Assembly (NCBI GenBank): GCA_024103275.1
Contig: JAGFIV010000066.1
Coordinates: 74,531 to 111,862 of the forward strand
Source: Flavobacteriales bacterium
GTDB lineage: Bacteria; Bacteroidota; Bacteroidia; Flavobacteriales_F; PHOS-HE28
Reading direction: 5' to 3'
DNA: 37,332 bases
A model generated the notes under the pieces. It worked only from the letters and a program-made list of their open reading frames with translations. It had not been told where the DNA came from and did not search any database. Positions 1-8,202 of the stretch are shown here, in pieces. Every line of letters starts with the position of its first letter. Position 1 is the stretch's first letter. The translations under genes were made by a program, and so were the position numbers.

Positions 1-2
1 GC

Positions 3-470
3 CTGCTCCTGGGGCTGGTCGCCATCGCGGCGCTGATGGCGGCATGCCGCCTGACCGACCACACCGAGAACGATACGGACGGGATCAGCGCGGGCGACCT
101 GCACATCCCGGCATCGGGGTTTGACCAGGGCGGCACGGACCGCCTGCCCGCCATCTCCTTCGACAGCACCGAGCTGGACATGGGCAAGATCGCCGAAGGC
201 GTGCGGGTGGAAAAGGTCTTCAACTTCACCAACACCGGCAAGGTGGACCTCGTGCTCACCGATGTGCGGGCATCGTGCGGTTGTACCGTGGCCAAGAACT
301 GGCCGCGGATGCCGGTGGGGCCCGGTGAGAAGGGGGCCATCACGGTCACGTTCGACAGCGAGGGAAGGCCGGGCGTCCAGCAGAAGACCATCACCGTGGT
401 GGCCAATACCACCCCGCCCACCACGGTATTGAGGCTTACGGGCGAAGTGGTGGCGCCCGCCCAGCAATGA
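3..470 (+). CDS. DUF1573 lipoprotein (5' partial)
   Basis: The reading frame is open to the window edge and its true start lies upstream. The visible N-terminus is hydrophobic (LLLGLVAIAALMAAC) and ends in a lipobox-like MAAC, with the cysteine codon at 45-47, so this looks like an exported lipoprotein. The rest is one DUF1573 domain, an Ig-like (ASH-type) fold, recognised by the FNFTNTGKVDLVLTDVRASC core, a CGCTV motif and the closing TVLRLTGEV strand. DUF1573 proteins are very common in Bacteroidota and their exact role is unknown. In many members of the phylum the order is nusB, DUF1573, yajC, (YbbR), coaE, and the next genes here fit that, with no YbbR gene. The family call is secure; the function is open. 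Confidence 0.85.
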   Translation: MLLGLVAIAALMAACRLTDHTENDTDGISAGDLHIPASGFDQGGTDRLPAISFDSTELDMGKIAEGVRVEKVFNFTNTGKVDLVLTDVRASCGCTVAKNWPRMPVGPGEKGAITVTFDSEGRPGVQQKTITVVANTTPPTTVLRLTGEVVAPAQQ

Positions 471-513
471 ACCAATCCCCGCCGATGTGCGGACAATCCT
501 CCCAACACAAGCA

Positions 514-843
514 ATGAACACCCTTTCGATCTTCCTTCAGGCGGCCGGCGGACAAGGCGGCAGTTCCTTCCTGATCATGCTGCTGCTGATGTTCGTGGTC
601 TTCTATTTCTTCATGATCCGGCCGCAGCAGAAGAAGGCCAAGGACGCGCGCAAGTTCCGCGACAACCTGCAGAAGGGTGCGCGCGTGGTCACCATCGGCG
701 GCCTGCATGGCAAGGTGGCGGAGGTGAATGAGAAGACCGTGCTGCTGGAGGCGGCCGATGGCGTGAAGCTGCGCTACGAAAAGAGCGCCATCGCCATGGA
801 CCAGTCCATGCAACTGACCGAGGAGGCGGCCAAGACGGCCTGA
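514..843 (+). CDS. yajC: Preprotein translocase accessory subunit YajC
   Basis: A 109-residue inner-membrane protein of the Sec-associated SecDF-YajC complex. It has a short periplasmic N-terminus, one hydrophobic segment at about residues 17-34 (FLIMLLLMFVVFYFF), then the family signature MIRPQQKKAKDARKF and a small basic/beta domain with the GARVVTIGGLHGKV motif. I place the start at the ATG at 514; an in-frame GTG at 487 would add nine residues with no family counterpart. It follows the DUF1573 gene by 43 nt and precedes coaE by 12 nt, so the three are probably co-transcribed. Length and motifs are normal for the family. Confidence 0.93.
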   Translation: MNTLSIFLQAAGGQGGSSFLIMLLLMFVVFYFFMIRPQQKKAKDARKFRDNLQKGARVVTIGGLHGKVAEVNEKTVLLEAADGVKLRYEKSAIAMDQSMQLTEEAAKTA

Positions 844-855
844 TCCGCCGCGCGG

Positions 856-1449
856 ATGTATTCCGTTGGTGTCACCGGCGGCATCGGAAGCGGCAAATCC
901 ACGGTGTGCCGCGTGTTCGGCGTGTTGGGCATCCCGGTGTTCAGCTCGGATGACGAGGCCAAGCGCCTGCTCGACGGAGATCCCGCCCTAAAGCAGCGCC
1001 TGCGCGAGGTGTTCGGCGATGCCGTGTTCACCGGCGACAAGCCCGACCGCAAGGCGTTGGCGGCGCGCGTGTTCAACGATGCGGAGGCGCTGCAACGGCT
1101 GAACGCCATCGTCCATCCGGCCGTGCGCGGGGCCTTTGCCCGTTGGACCAGGCGGCAGAACGCACCTTATGTGATCAATGAAGCCGCCATCCTGTTGGAG
1201 ACCGGTGCCTACCGCACCATGGACCACCTGGTGGTGGTGACGGCCCCGGAGCAGGAACGCGTCCGGCGCGTGATGTTGCGCGATGGCGTCACGGAGGCCG
1301 CGGTGCGCGCACGCATGCGCAACCAGGCCGATGAGGCCGCCTTGGTCGCCGTGGCCGGGTCCGTCATCGTGAACGACGGGGAAAGCCTGGTGATCCCCCA
1401 GGTGTTGCACGTGCATGGGAAGTTGTTGCAATGGGTGGAGGGGAAATGA
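856..1449 (+). CDS. coaE: Dephospho-CoA kinase
   Basis: Last step of coenzyme A synthesis: ATP-dependent phosphorylation of the 3'-hydroxyl of dephospho-CoA. The 197-residue protein starts with the P-loop GGIGSGKST (residues 8-16), followed by the SSDDEAKRLL stretch and the HPAVRGAF motif that are typical of CoaE, and the EAAILLETG segment that contributes to substrate binding. Length is normal. The stop codon overlaps the start of the next gene (ATGA at 1446-1449), implying translational coupling. The other CoA genes in the window, coaBC, are about 23 kb away. Confidence 0.95.
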   Translation: MYSVGVTGGIGSGKSTVCRVFGVLGIPVFSSDDEAKRLLDGDPALKQRLREVFGDAVFTGDKPDRKALAARVFNDAEALQRLNAIVHPAVRGAFARWTRRQNAPYVINEAAILLETGAYRTMDHLVVVTAPEQERVRRVMLRDGVTEAAVRARMRNQADEAALVAVAGSVIVNDGESLVIPQVLHVHGKLLQWVEGK

Positions 1450-1718
1450 AGGAGACAGCCCTGCCGCTGAGCATGGTGACCCTGGTGTTCGGCGTGCTCA
1501 GCATCCCCTTGGCCTTCGCGCGGCAACTGTGTGTGCCCGCCCTGCTGATGGCCGTGCTGGCCCTGCTGTTCCACCTGTTCGGGCGCTTCCTGCGGCGGCG
1601 GCGCGGGTATGGCCCGCGGAGCATCCGCCGGTCCCTGTGGGGCTTCCGGCTCGCGGCCGTGGGCGGCGCCTGCGCGCTGGCCATGTGGGTCCTGTGGGCC
1701 TCCAACGTGCTCCTGTAG
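1446..1718 (+). CDS. Small membrane protein, DUF4190-like
   Basis: A 90-residue hydrophobic protein that I do not recognise with certainty. It has a hydrophobic pair at about residues 6-22 and 26-45, a very basic loop (GRFLRRRRGYGPRSIRRS) that should be cytoplasmic, and a third membrane segment at about residues 66-89. The pattern of a paired N-terminal hairpin resembles DUF4190-type proteins. The ATG at 1446 overlaps the coaE stop and is preceded by a GGAGGGG purine tract, so I prefer it to the ATG at 1431. It is the last gene before a terminator, so it probably ends the yajC-coaE unit. Confidence 0.6.
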   Translation: MKETALPLSMVTLVFGVLSIPLAFARQLCVPALLMAVLALLFHLFGRFLRRRRGYGPRSIRRSLWGFRLAAVGGACALAMWVLWASNVLL

Positions 1719-1732
1719 CGCGCATCAAAATG

Positions 1733-1758
1733 AAAAGCCCCGGGGCATCGGGGCTTTT
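1733..1758. terminator. Bidirectional intrinsic terminator
   Basis: Inverted repeat AAAAGCCCCG / CGGGGCTTTT (1733-1742 and 1749-1758) with a 6-nt loop. The A-run on one side and T-run on the other allow it to end both the plus-strand coaE unit and the minus-strand dnaA transcript. Confidence 0.85.
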
Positions 1759-1779
1759 CCAAGTGTTCGGCGGTCCGTC

Positions 1780-3210
1780 CTAGTGGATGCTGAGCTTCTT
1801 CTCCAGGTCCTCCAGGTAACCACGGAACTGCTTGTCGGTCTCTTGCAGGTTGTTCACCGTGCGGCAGGCGTGCAGCACCGTGGCGTGGTCCTTGCCGCCG
1901 CAGTGCGCACCGATGTTGGCCAATGAGCTCTTGGTCATCTTCTTGGCGAAGTACATCGCGATCTGCCGCGCCTGCACCACCTCGCGCTTGCGCGTCTTGC
2001 TCTTCAGCAGGTCGATCGGCAGGTCGAAGTAGTCGCACACCACCTTCTGGATGTAGTCGATGGAGACTTCCCGCGCCGTGCTCTTGACGAACTTGTCGAT
2101 CATCTGCTTGGCCAGCTCCAGCGTCACCGCCTTCTTGTTCAGCGAGCTCTGGGCGATCAGGCTGATCATCGCGCCTTCCAGCTCGCGGATGTTGGTGGTG
2201 ATGCTGTACGCCAGGTATTCCACCACCTCCTTCGGCAGCTCGATGCCCTCGGCATACATCTTCTTCTCCAGGATCGCGATCCGCGTTTCCAGCCCCGGTG
2301 CCTGCAGGTCGGCGCTCAGGCCCCACTTGAAGCGCGACAGCAACCGTTGCTCCATGCCGGTCATCTCCACCGGCGCCTTGTCGCTGGAGATCACCAGCTG
2401 CCTGCCGTTCTGGTGCAGATGGTTGAAGATGTGGAAGAAGACGTCCTGGGTCTTCTCCTTGCCCGAAAGGAACTGCACATCGTCAACGATCAGCACGTCC
2501 ATCATTTGGTAGAACTGCTGGAAATCACCGATGGTGTTGTTCTTCACCGCCTCGATGAACTGTTGCGTGAACTTCTCCGCCGGCACGTACAGCACCGTCT
2601 TGCCGGGATGGTTGCGCTTGATCTCCAGGCCGATGGCGTGGATCAGATGCGTCTTGCCCAGCCCCACGCCGCCATAGATGAGCAGCGGGTTGAAGGCGGT
2701 TCCGCCCGGCTTCTGCGCCACGGCGAAGCCCGCGCTGCGCGCCAGCCGGTTGCAATCCCCTTCGATGAAGTTCTCGAAGGAGTAGTTCGCGTTCAGGTGG
2801 CTCTCGATCTTGATCTTGCGCAGGCCGGGAATGATGAACGGGTTCTTGATCGGGCTGTTCGCCACGTCGATCGGCAGGCTCACCGCGGGGTTCTTCACTT
2901 CGCGCACATTGCTGGTGGGCACGCGCACGGTGTACGGATTGGCATTCTTCACGCTGTTCTCCATCACGATGGAGTATTCCAGGCGGCCATCGGCGCCGAT
3001 CTCCTTGCGGATGATCTTCTTCAGCAAGCCGATGTAATGCTCCTCCAGCCACTCATAAAAGAACTGCGACGGCACCTGGATCGTCAGGATGTTGTCCGTG
3101 AACTTCACCGGCTGGATCGGCTCGAACCAGGTCTTGAAGCTCTGCTGGCTGACATTGTCCTTGATGACCTCGAGGCACCGGTCCCAGATCTTTTCATGGT
3201 CTTTCTTCAT
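1780..3210 (-). CDS. dnaA: Chromosomal replication initiator DnaA
   Basis: AAA+ ATPase that binds DnaA boxes and opens the replication origin. The 476-residue protein has an N-terminal DnaB/partner-binding domain (KIWDRCLEVIKDN...FKTWFEPI), the AAA+ core with Walker A GGVGLGKT (180-187) and Walker B VLIVDD (239-244), and the C-terminal DNA-binding domain with the signature GGKDHATVLHA (438-448; the usual family form is G-R-D-H-S/T-T-V). It starts at an ATG and is complete. It is transcribed away from the thioesterase gene. No cluster of DnaA boxes is visible beside it, so the origin may be elsewhere, as is common in Bacteroidota. Confidence 0.98.
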   Translation of the reverse strand: MKKDHEKIWDRCLEVIKDNVSQQSFKTWFEPIQPVKFTDNILTIQVPSQFFYEWLEEHYIGLLKKIIRKEIGADGRLEYSIVMENSVKNANPYTVRVPTSNVREVKNPAVSLPIDVANSPIKNPFIIPGLRKIKIESHLNANYSFENFIEGDCNRLARSAGFAVAQKPGGTAFNPLLIYGGVGLGKTHLIHAIGLEIKRNHPGKTVLYVPAEKFTQQFIEAVKNNTIGDFQQFYQMMDVLIVDDVQFLSGKEKTQDVFFHIFNHLHQNGRQLVISSDKAPVEMTGMEQRLLSRFKWGLSADLQAPGLETRIAILEKKMYAEGIELPKEVVEYLAYSITTNIRELEGAMISLIAQSSLNKKAVTLELAKQMIDKFVKSTAREVSIDYIQKVVCDYFDLPIDLLKSKTRKREVVQARQIAMYFAKKMTKSSLANIGAHCGGKDHATVLHACRTVNNLQETDKQFRGYLEDLEKKLSIH

Positions 3211-3625
3211 TGCAGGGATCGGGGTGTAGGGTCAGGTGGAAGGATCTTTTTGAAGGTGTTTTGAACACCGCGTTGTGTCTCAAGGAGGGTGGCAAAGATG
3301 TGCAGGGAGGAGTGAAAAAAAAAGTTCGCGCGGCCTTGCGCCATTCAATTTTTTTGCGATGGGGAACAAACCATCCGGTTGCCATGATTCCCGCGCCCCG
3401 CAAGGGTTTCAGGATGTCCCGCAAAAAAATGTGGCACCCTCGCCAAGGATCCCATCGGGCACCAGGGGATGGTTGCCGTGGAGCTGTTGGACACATTCCT
3501 GATGAACAGTCCGGGGAGGTCGGCGACGGGGAGGCTGTCCATGGAATGCATGGCGGTGAATTTAGCGCCTTTCCCATCCGATGTCGAGGGGCGGTCCCAT
3601 GGCCCGGAATGGTTATATTCCGCAC
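3211..3625. other. dnaA / thioesterase divergent intergenic region
   Basis: 415 bp with no convincing gene. It holds the two divergent promoters and stands out for A/T tracts in a GC-rich background: A9 at 3315-3323, T7 at 3349-3355 and A7 at 3423-3429. The last two form a 10-bp inverted repeat, TTTTTTTGCG (3349-3358) and CGCAAAAAAA (3420-3429). A possible -7 element for dnaA reads CATCTTTG on the minus strand (3300-3293). TATATTCC at 3614-3621 sits only four bases before the thioesterase ATG, so that transcript would be nearly leaderless. I see no cluster of TTATCCACA-type boxes. Confidence 0.5.
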
Positions 3626-4033
3626 ATGTACAGCCATGAGACCACGGTACGGGTGCGCTATGCCGAGACCGACCGGATGGGTTACGTCTACTACGGAACG
3701 TATGCCCAATACTTCGAGGTGGGACGCGTGGAAGCCATGCGCAGCCTGGGTTTCCCCTACCTGCGGATGGAACGGGAAGGCGTGATGCTGCCCGTCCACG
3801 ACCTCACGGTGAACTACCACAAGCCCGCGTTTTACGACGACCTGCTCACGGTGCGCACGGTGATCCCGCAGCTGCCCGCGGTGCGCATCCGCTTCGTGTA
3901 TGAGGTGCGCGACGAACATGGTGTGTTGCTCACGGATGCCGCGACCACGCTGGTGTTCATCGACCGCGCCACCAACAAGCCTTGCCGCGCCCCGGCTGAG
4001 TTGCTGGAGAAAATGGGTCCCTATTTCAAGTGA
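3626..4033 (+). CDS. Hotdog-fold acyl-CoA thioesterase (YbgC/FadM type)
   Basis: A 135-residue single-domain hotdog thioesterase that probably hydrolyses acyl-CoA thioesters in the cytoplasm. The N-terminus HETTVRVRYAETDRMGYVYYGTYAQYFEVGR matches the 4-hydroxybenzoyl-CoA/YbgC thioesterase signature, with the catalytic aspartate in AETD and the Y-x-G-x-Y substrate loop. The start at 3626 begins exactly at the conserved region; an earlier ATG at 3581 would add 15 unrelated residues. A thioesterase beside dnaA is a recurrent arrangement in Flavobacteriia. Substrate length cannot be read from the sequence. Confidence 0.85.
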   Translation: MYSHETTVRVRYAETDRMGYVYYGTYAQYFEVGRVEAMRSLGFPYLRMEREGVMLPVHDLTVNYHKPAFYDDLLTVRTVIPQLPAVRIRFVYEVRDEHGVLLTDAATTLVFIDRATNKPCRAPAELLEKMGPYFK

Positions 4034-4038
4034 GCGGG

Positions 4039-4054
4039 AAGGGCCATGGCCCTT
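4039..4054. terminator. Short palindrome between convergent genes
   Basis: AAGGGCCATGGCCCTT is a perfect 16-bp palindrome in the 26-bp space between two convergent genes. It could stall transcription from either side, but there is no long T-tract, so the assignment is tentative. Confidence 0.4.
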
Positions 4055-4059
4055 CGTGA

Positions 4060-4662
4060 TCAAGCATCCGTGTTTACGACCACGCCTTGTAGCCTCCACG
4101 TCGCCATCAGGCCGTCCGCAGGTTCCGGCGGCATGGCCACATGCAGCGTACAACGTTCGCCGTAATCCGCTTCCACGATCTCCCCGGAACACTGCAGGAC
4201 ATCGCGCTTGACCGCTTCCACCTGGGCATAGGTGCAATGCACCGTGTACCTGGCCAGCACCACGCGCTCCACGACCGTGTTGTTCGCCAACGCTTCCTTC
4301 GCCGCGTCGGCAAACGCATGGGCCAACCCCGCCTTGCCCAGCAGCGTGCCCCCGAAATAGCGGACCACCACGATTGCGGCATGGGTCAATCCCGCGCCTT
4401 GCAGTTGCCGCAGGATCGGCCGGCCCGCGCTGCCTGCCGGCTCGCCCGCATCAAATGCGCGGTAGTGCTGCCCGTCAGCGCCCAATACCCAGGCATGGCA
4501 GATGTGGCGTGCCCCGTGGTGCTTCCGCGCGATCTCCGATCGTTGCCGTTGGAAGTCGTCCTCATCGCCGATGGGGAAGGCGTGCGCGATGAAGCGGCTG
4601 GCTTTTTCGCGGACCTCGCCCAGGCTGGGCGCAGCGAGTGTCAGGTAGCGGCCCTTGCTCAT
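4060..4662 (-). CDS. YigZ / IMPACT family protein
   Basis: A 200-residue protein of the YigZ/IMPACT (UPF0029) family, whose biochemical role is unresolved; eukaryotic IMPACT regulates translation. The N-terminal domain has the hallmark stretch RSEIARKHHGARHICHAWVLG, the DAGEPAGSAGRPIL motif and VVVRYFGGTLLGKAGL. The C-terminal ferredoxin-like DUF1949 region follows from about residue 135 (YTVHCTYAQVEAVKRDVLQ). I choose the ATG at 4662 (MSKGRYLTL); the frame is open further upstream into ribD but that extension has no family match. It lies 37 nt downstream of ribD, as the last gene of the minus-strand run. Confidence 0.88.
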   Translation of the reverse strand: MSKGRYLTLAAPSLGEVREKASRFIAHAFPIGDEDDFQRQRSEIARKHHGARHICHAWVLGADGQHYRAFDAGEPAGSAGRPILRQLQGAGLTHAAIVVVRYFGGTLLGKAGLAHAFADAAKEALANNTVVERVVLARYTVHCTYAQVEAVKRDVLQCSGEIVEADYGERCTLHVAMPPEPADGLMATWRLQGVVVNTDA

Positions 4663-4699
4663 GGGATGCGGTTGCGGCAGGGACGTGATGGGGCGGGCA

Positions 4700-5758
4700 T
4701 CACCAAGGCCAGTCGCCGGGCAGGGCCGCGCGGCGCGTGTACAAGTGGACCCGGTCATCGCCGGAGGTGAATGATCGTACCGGGGGCACGTCCAGGCGCG
4801 GCGCGGCGGTGCCTTGTTGCAGCAGCACCGTCCCCACGATCTCCCGCGCTTCATCCCACAGCCCGGCGCGGATGCAATGGGACAACAGCCCGCCACCACC
4901 CTCCACCAGTACCGAGCGGATCTTGCGCGTGTGAAGTTCCTGCATCATCGCGGGCAACGGGTCCGCCGTTGCATCCAGGATCACTTGTTCCGCGTTCAGG
5001 CCCGGCCGTTCCATGCCGGTGAAAAGCAGGGTGGGGGAGCCGCCGTCGTATACGTGCGAGACTTGTGGTGTGGCGCCGTGGCGGTCCAGCACCACGCGCA
5101 GCGGTGAACGCCCGGCCACGTGGCGCACGTCCAACCGGGGATCGTCGTTCACCACGGTGCGGCTGCCCGCCAGGATCGCCTGCTCCTCGCTGCGCCAGCG
5201 GTGCACCAGCACGTTGGAGGTGAAACAACTGATGCGTTGCACCGTGCGCGCCGTTCGCGGGTGCCGGTCCAACAGGCCGTCCGAGGAGCGCGCCCATTTC
5301 AGGATGACATACGGCCGCCCTTGTTCCATCGCGGTGATGAAACGCCGGTTCACCCAGCGGCATTCATCCTCCAACACGCCGGTGGCCACATCGATGCCGG
5401 CATCGCGCAGGCGTGCCACCCCATGGCCGGCCACCTTGGGGTTGGGATCGATGCACCCGATCACCACATGGCGCACACGCCTGGCCACCAACAGGTCCGC
5501 GCACGGGGGCGTGAGGCCTTGGTGGGAGCAGGGTTCCAGCGATACATACATCACGGCATCCTCGGGTACGGGGCCTTCGCCGAAGGCATTCAGGCATTCC
5601 ACCTCGGCATGCGGCCCGCCGTGCCGCCGGTGCCAGCCCTCGGCCAGGATGCGGCCATCGCGCACCAGCACGGCCCCCACCATGGGGTTGGGTGCCGTAT
5701 GGCCAGCGCCGTTGCGCGCCAATTGCAGGCACCGCCGCATCCATGCCTCGTGCTCCAT
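4700..5758 (-). CDS. ribD: Riboflavin biosynthesis deaminase/reductase RibD
   Basis: Bifunctional enzyme: deamination of diaminohydroxyphosphoribosylaminopyrimidine, then reduction of the ribosyl side chain, both in riboflavin synthesis. The N-terminal deaminase domain shows the zinc site GGPHAEVE and PCSHQGLTPPC, preceded by NPMVGAVLV. The C-terminal reductase domain begins near residue 150 (RPYVILKWARSSDG, close to the usual KxAxSLDG) and includes the VEGGGGLLSHCI motif. At 352 residues both domains are complete. It follows parB by 34 nt. There is no recognisable FMN riboswitch upstream, which fits transcription from the parAB promoter. Confidence 0.95.
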   Translation of the reverse strand: MEHEAWMRRCLQLARNGAGHTAPNPMVGAVLVRDGRILAEGWHRRHGGPHAEVECLNAFGEGPVPEDAVMYVSLEPCSHQGLTPPCADLLVARRVRHVVIGCIDPNPKVAGHGVARLRDAGIDVATGVLEDECRWVNRRFITAMEQGRPYVILKWARSSDGLLDRHPRTARTVQRISCFTSNVLVHRWRSEEQAILAGSRTVVNDDPRLDVRHVAGRSPLRVVLDRHGATPQVSHVYDGGSPTLLFTGMERPGLNAEQVILDATADPLPAMMQELHTRKIRSVLVEGGGGLLSHCIRAGLWDEAREIVGTVLLQQGTAAPRLDVPPVRSFTSGDDRVHLYTRRAALPGDWPW

Positions 5759-5792
5759 GGCGCGAAGGTCGGGTTAATGCCGGGGGCCGTGG

Positions 5793-6689
5793 TCAGCGGC
5801 TTTCCAGCAACCGCTTGATGCGCTCCAGGTCGTCGTCGTTGCGGAAGCTGATCTCGATCCGCCCCTTGCCGCCCTCGCCCTGCTTCACCAGCACCCGGCT
5901 GCCGAACATGTTCGACAAGGTTTTGCCCAGCTCTTTGTACCGCGCCGCGCTCATCTTCCGCACCGCCGGTTTGCCGGGCCCGGCCGCGCGCTTGTCGTCG
6001 CGGGCAAGGTCCTCCACCTGCCGCACGGAGAGTTGGCTTTCCACGATGCGGCGGTACAGCTCGGCCTGCTTCACGGGGTCGTGTACCGTGATCAGCGCGC
6101 GGGCGTGCCCCATGCCGATCTGCCGTTGGCGCAGGCCCAGTTGGATCTCCGGCGGCAGCTTCAGCAGGCGCAGGTAGTTGGCCACCGTGGCGCGGTCCTT
6201 CCCCACCTTCTCGCTGAGCTGTTCCTGTGTCAGGTTCACCTCTTCCAGCAGCCGCTGGAAGCTGATGGCCACCTCGATGGCATCGAGCTCCTCGCGCTGG
6301 ATGTTCTCCACCAGCGCCATTTCCAGCATGGCCTCGTCATTGGCGATGCGGATGTAGGCAGGCACTTCGGCCAGCCCCGCCACCTGCGAGGCGCGGAACC
6401 GCCGTTCGCCGCTGATGATCTGGTAGCGGTCGTAACCCATTTTGCGCACCGTGATCGGCTGGATGATGCCCAGCTCCTTGATGCTTTGCGCCAGCTCCAG
6501 GATGGCGTCCGGCGCGAAGGTGGTGCGCGGCTGGAAGGGGTTGGCCTCGATCTGCCCGATGGGGATGGTGGCGATGCCGCCCGCCACGCGTTGCGTTCCC
6601 TCGGCCGGTGCGTGGTGTGCGGTGATGTCCGTCCCGGGGTCTTCCAGCAGGGCGCTCAACCCGCGGCCCAGGCCTCGTTTCTTCGTCAT
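5793..6689 (-). CDS. parB: Chromosome-partitioning protein ParB
   Basis: 298-residue CTPase/DNA-binding protein that loads at parS and spreads along DNA for chromosome segregation. It starts MTKKRGLGRGLSALLED, the standard ParB N-terminus that stimulates ParA. Next come the ParB/Srx motif region with IISGERRFRASQVAG (CTP-binding box), NIQREELDAIE, and a helix-turn-helix QLSEKVGKDRATVANYLRLLKLP. The C-terminal KGRIEISFRNDDDLERIKRLL is the dimerisation region. The start overlaps the parA stop by four bases (ATGA). I looked for, but did not find, a parS palindrome in the window. Confidence 0.97.
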   Translation of the reverse strand: MTKKRGLGRGLSALLEDPGTDITAHHAPAEGTQRVAGGIATIPIGQIEANPFQPRTTFAPDAILELAQSIKELGIIQPITVRKMGYDRYQIISGERRFRASQVAGLAEVPAYIRIANDEAMLEMALVENIQREELDAIEVAISFQRLLEEVNLTQEQLSEKVGKDRATVANYLRLLKLPPEIQLGLRQRQIGMGHARALITVHDPVKQAELYRRIVESQLSVRQVEDLARDDKRAAGPGKPAVRKMSAARYKELGKTLSNMFGSRVLVKQGEGGKGRIEISFRNDDDLERIKRLLESR

Positions 6690-7501
6690 TGTGCTTCGGC
6701 GATGGGGATCGTGCGCTCCTGCTCCTTGATGCGCGTCAGGTCGTTCTTCTGGAGGATCTCGCGCGCCAGGTTCAGGTAGTTCGTCGCGCCCTTGCTGCTG
6801 GCATCGTGCATGATGATGGTCTGCCCATGGCTGGGGGCCTCGCCCAAGGCCACGTTGCGGTGGATCACCGTGTCGAACACCAATTGCTGGAAGTGCGTCT
6901 TCACCTCCTCCACCACCTGGTTGGCCAGCCGCAGGCGGCTGTCATACATGGTCAGCAGCATGCCTTCGATCACCAGTTCCGGGTTCAGCCGCTGCTGGAT
7001 GATCTTGATGGTGTTCAGCAGCTTGCCCAGGCCTTCCAGCGCGAAGTACTCGCACTGCACCGGGATGATCACGCTGTCGGCGGCCACCAGCGCGTTCACC
7101 GTCACCAGCCCCAGCGAGGGCGAGCAGTCGATGATGATGAAATCGTACTGGTCGCGCAGCGGGTCCAGCATCTTCTTCATCTGGTACTCGCGCTCAGGCA
7201 TGTCGATCATCTCGATCTCCGCGCCCACCAGGTCGATGCTGCCCGGCAGCAGGTCCAGGTTGGGATTCTCCGTGGTGTGGATCACATCCTTGCCCGGCGC
7301 GCCGTTGATGATGCTTTCATAGATGCTGCCCTTGGCCTCGCGGGGATCGAGCCCCGTGCCGCTGGTGGCGTTGGCCTGCGGGTCGGCGTCCACGATGAGG
7401 GCCCGCCGCTCCAGGATGCCCAGGCAGGCCGCCAGGTTGATCGCGGTGGTGGTCTTGCCCACGCCGCCCTTTTGGTTGACAATGGCGATGATCTTGGCCA
7501 T
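6686..7501 (-). CDS. parA: Chromosome-partitioning ATPase ParA/Soj
   Basis: 271-residue deviant-Walker ATPase that works with ParB in chromosome segregation. It opens with MAKIIAIVNQKGGVGKTTTAINL, with the signature lysine K-G-G-V-G-K-T-T, then VDADPQANATSG and YDFIIIDCSPSLGL (Walker B). I use the ATG at 7501 because it is the standard family start; an ATG at 7528 would add nine Thr/Lys-rich residues and overlap the previous gene. It follows the hydrolase gene by 23 nt and overlaps parB, so the pair is translationally coupled. Confidence 0.97.
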   Translation of the reverse strand: MAKIIAIVNQKGGVGKTTTAINLAACLGILERRALIVDADPQANATSGTGLDPREAKGSIYESIINGAPGKDVIHTTENPNLDLLPGSIDLVGAEIEMIDMPEREYQMKKMLDPLRDQYDFIIIDCSPSLGLVTVNALVAADSVIIPVQCEYFALEGLGKLLNTIKIIQQRLNPELVIEGMLLTMYDSRLRLANQVVEEVKTHFQQLVFDTVIHRNVALGEAPSHGQTIIMHDASSKGATNYLNLAREILQKNDLTRIKEQERTIPIAEAQ

Positions 7502-7524
7502 GTGTGTGGTTTTGCTTGTGGTGG

Positions 7525-8202
7525 TCAAATGTCAATGGAGGTGCCGATGGCCGGCAGCAGCAGGGCGATGCCCGCCTTGGCGAAGGCTGCCCGGGCCTGT
7601 TCCGTGTCGATGGTGATGGCCTCGAAGGTGTTGTAATGCATGCCCACCACCTTGTCCACGCCCATGTATTGCGCGGCCTCCACCGCGTCGTCGATCCCCA
7701 TGGTGTAGTTGTCCCCGATGGGCAGGCAGGCGTAGCGCAGGTGGTGCCGCTTCAGCAGTTGCATGTCCAGCATCAGCGCCGTGTCCCCCGCGTGGTGGAA
7801 GTTGCCTTCGGGCGTGAAGATGACGAAGCCCCCCGGCGAACCGCCCGAAGCCCCGTCCGGCAGGGTGCTGCTGTGCTGCGCCATGGTGGATTTAACCCGG
7901 AACCCGCCCAGGTCGACCTGCCCGCCGAGGTTCATCGGGTTCATCTTCTTGATCCCCTTGGCGCCGAACCATTCGCAGATCTCGAAGTTGCTCACCAGCA
8001 TGGCCCCCGTGCGCTTGAGGATGGCTTCCGCATCGGCCACATGGTCGCCGTGCCCATGGGTGATCAGGACATGCGTGGCCGGGATCTTTGCCATATCGAT
8101 CCCCTTGGCCAATGGATTGCCGCTGATGAACGGGTCGAACAGCAGGTGTGCACCTGCCACGTCCACCCCGATGCAGCTTTGTCCGTAATACGTGAGCTTC
8201 AT
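7525..8202 (-). CDS. Metal-dependent hydrolase, UPF0173 (metallo-beta-lactamase fold)
   Basis: 225-residue metallo-beta-lactamase-fold hydrolase of the UPF0173 type; its substrate is unknown. The metal-binding motif H-x-H-x-D-H is seen as ITHGHGDH (residues 47-54). Other conserved elements are MAQHSS, FHHAGDTAL, LPIGDNYTMG and the C-terminal MHYNTF. The start at 8202 (MKLTYYGQSC) is the family start; the frame is open for about 50 residues upstream without similarity. It is the first gene of the minus-strand run leading to parAB, ribD and the YigZ-like gene, with a TACCTTCG -7 element 70 bp upstream. Confidence 0.9.
   Translation of the reverse strand: MKLTYYGQSCIGVDVAGAHLLFDPFISGNPLAKGIDMAKIPATHVLITHGHGDHVADAEAILKRTGAMLVSNFEICEWFGAKGIKKMNPMNLGGQVDLGGFRVKSTMAQHSSTLPDGASGGSPGGFVIFTPEGNFHHAGDTALMLDMQLLKRHHLRYACLPIGDNYTMGIDDAVEAAQYMGVDKVVGMHYNTFEAITIDTEQARAAFAKAGIALLLPAIGTSIDI

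Noticed and set aside
3211..3625. Replication origin next to dnaA
   Set aside because: A/T tracts are present but there is no cluster of DnaA boxes, so an origin call is not supported.
5759..5792. FMN riboswitch upstream of ribD
   Set aside because: The gap is only 34 bp, too short for the element, and ribD is within an operon.
5793..8202. parS site near parAB
   Set aside because: I looked for TGTTTCACGTGAAACA-type palindromes; the CACGTG cores seen in the window (for example near 1406, 5117 and 30499) lack the flanking arms.
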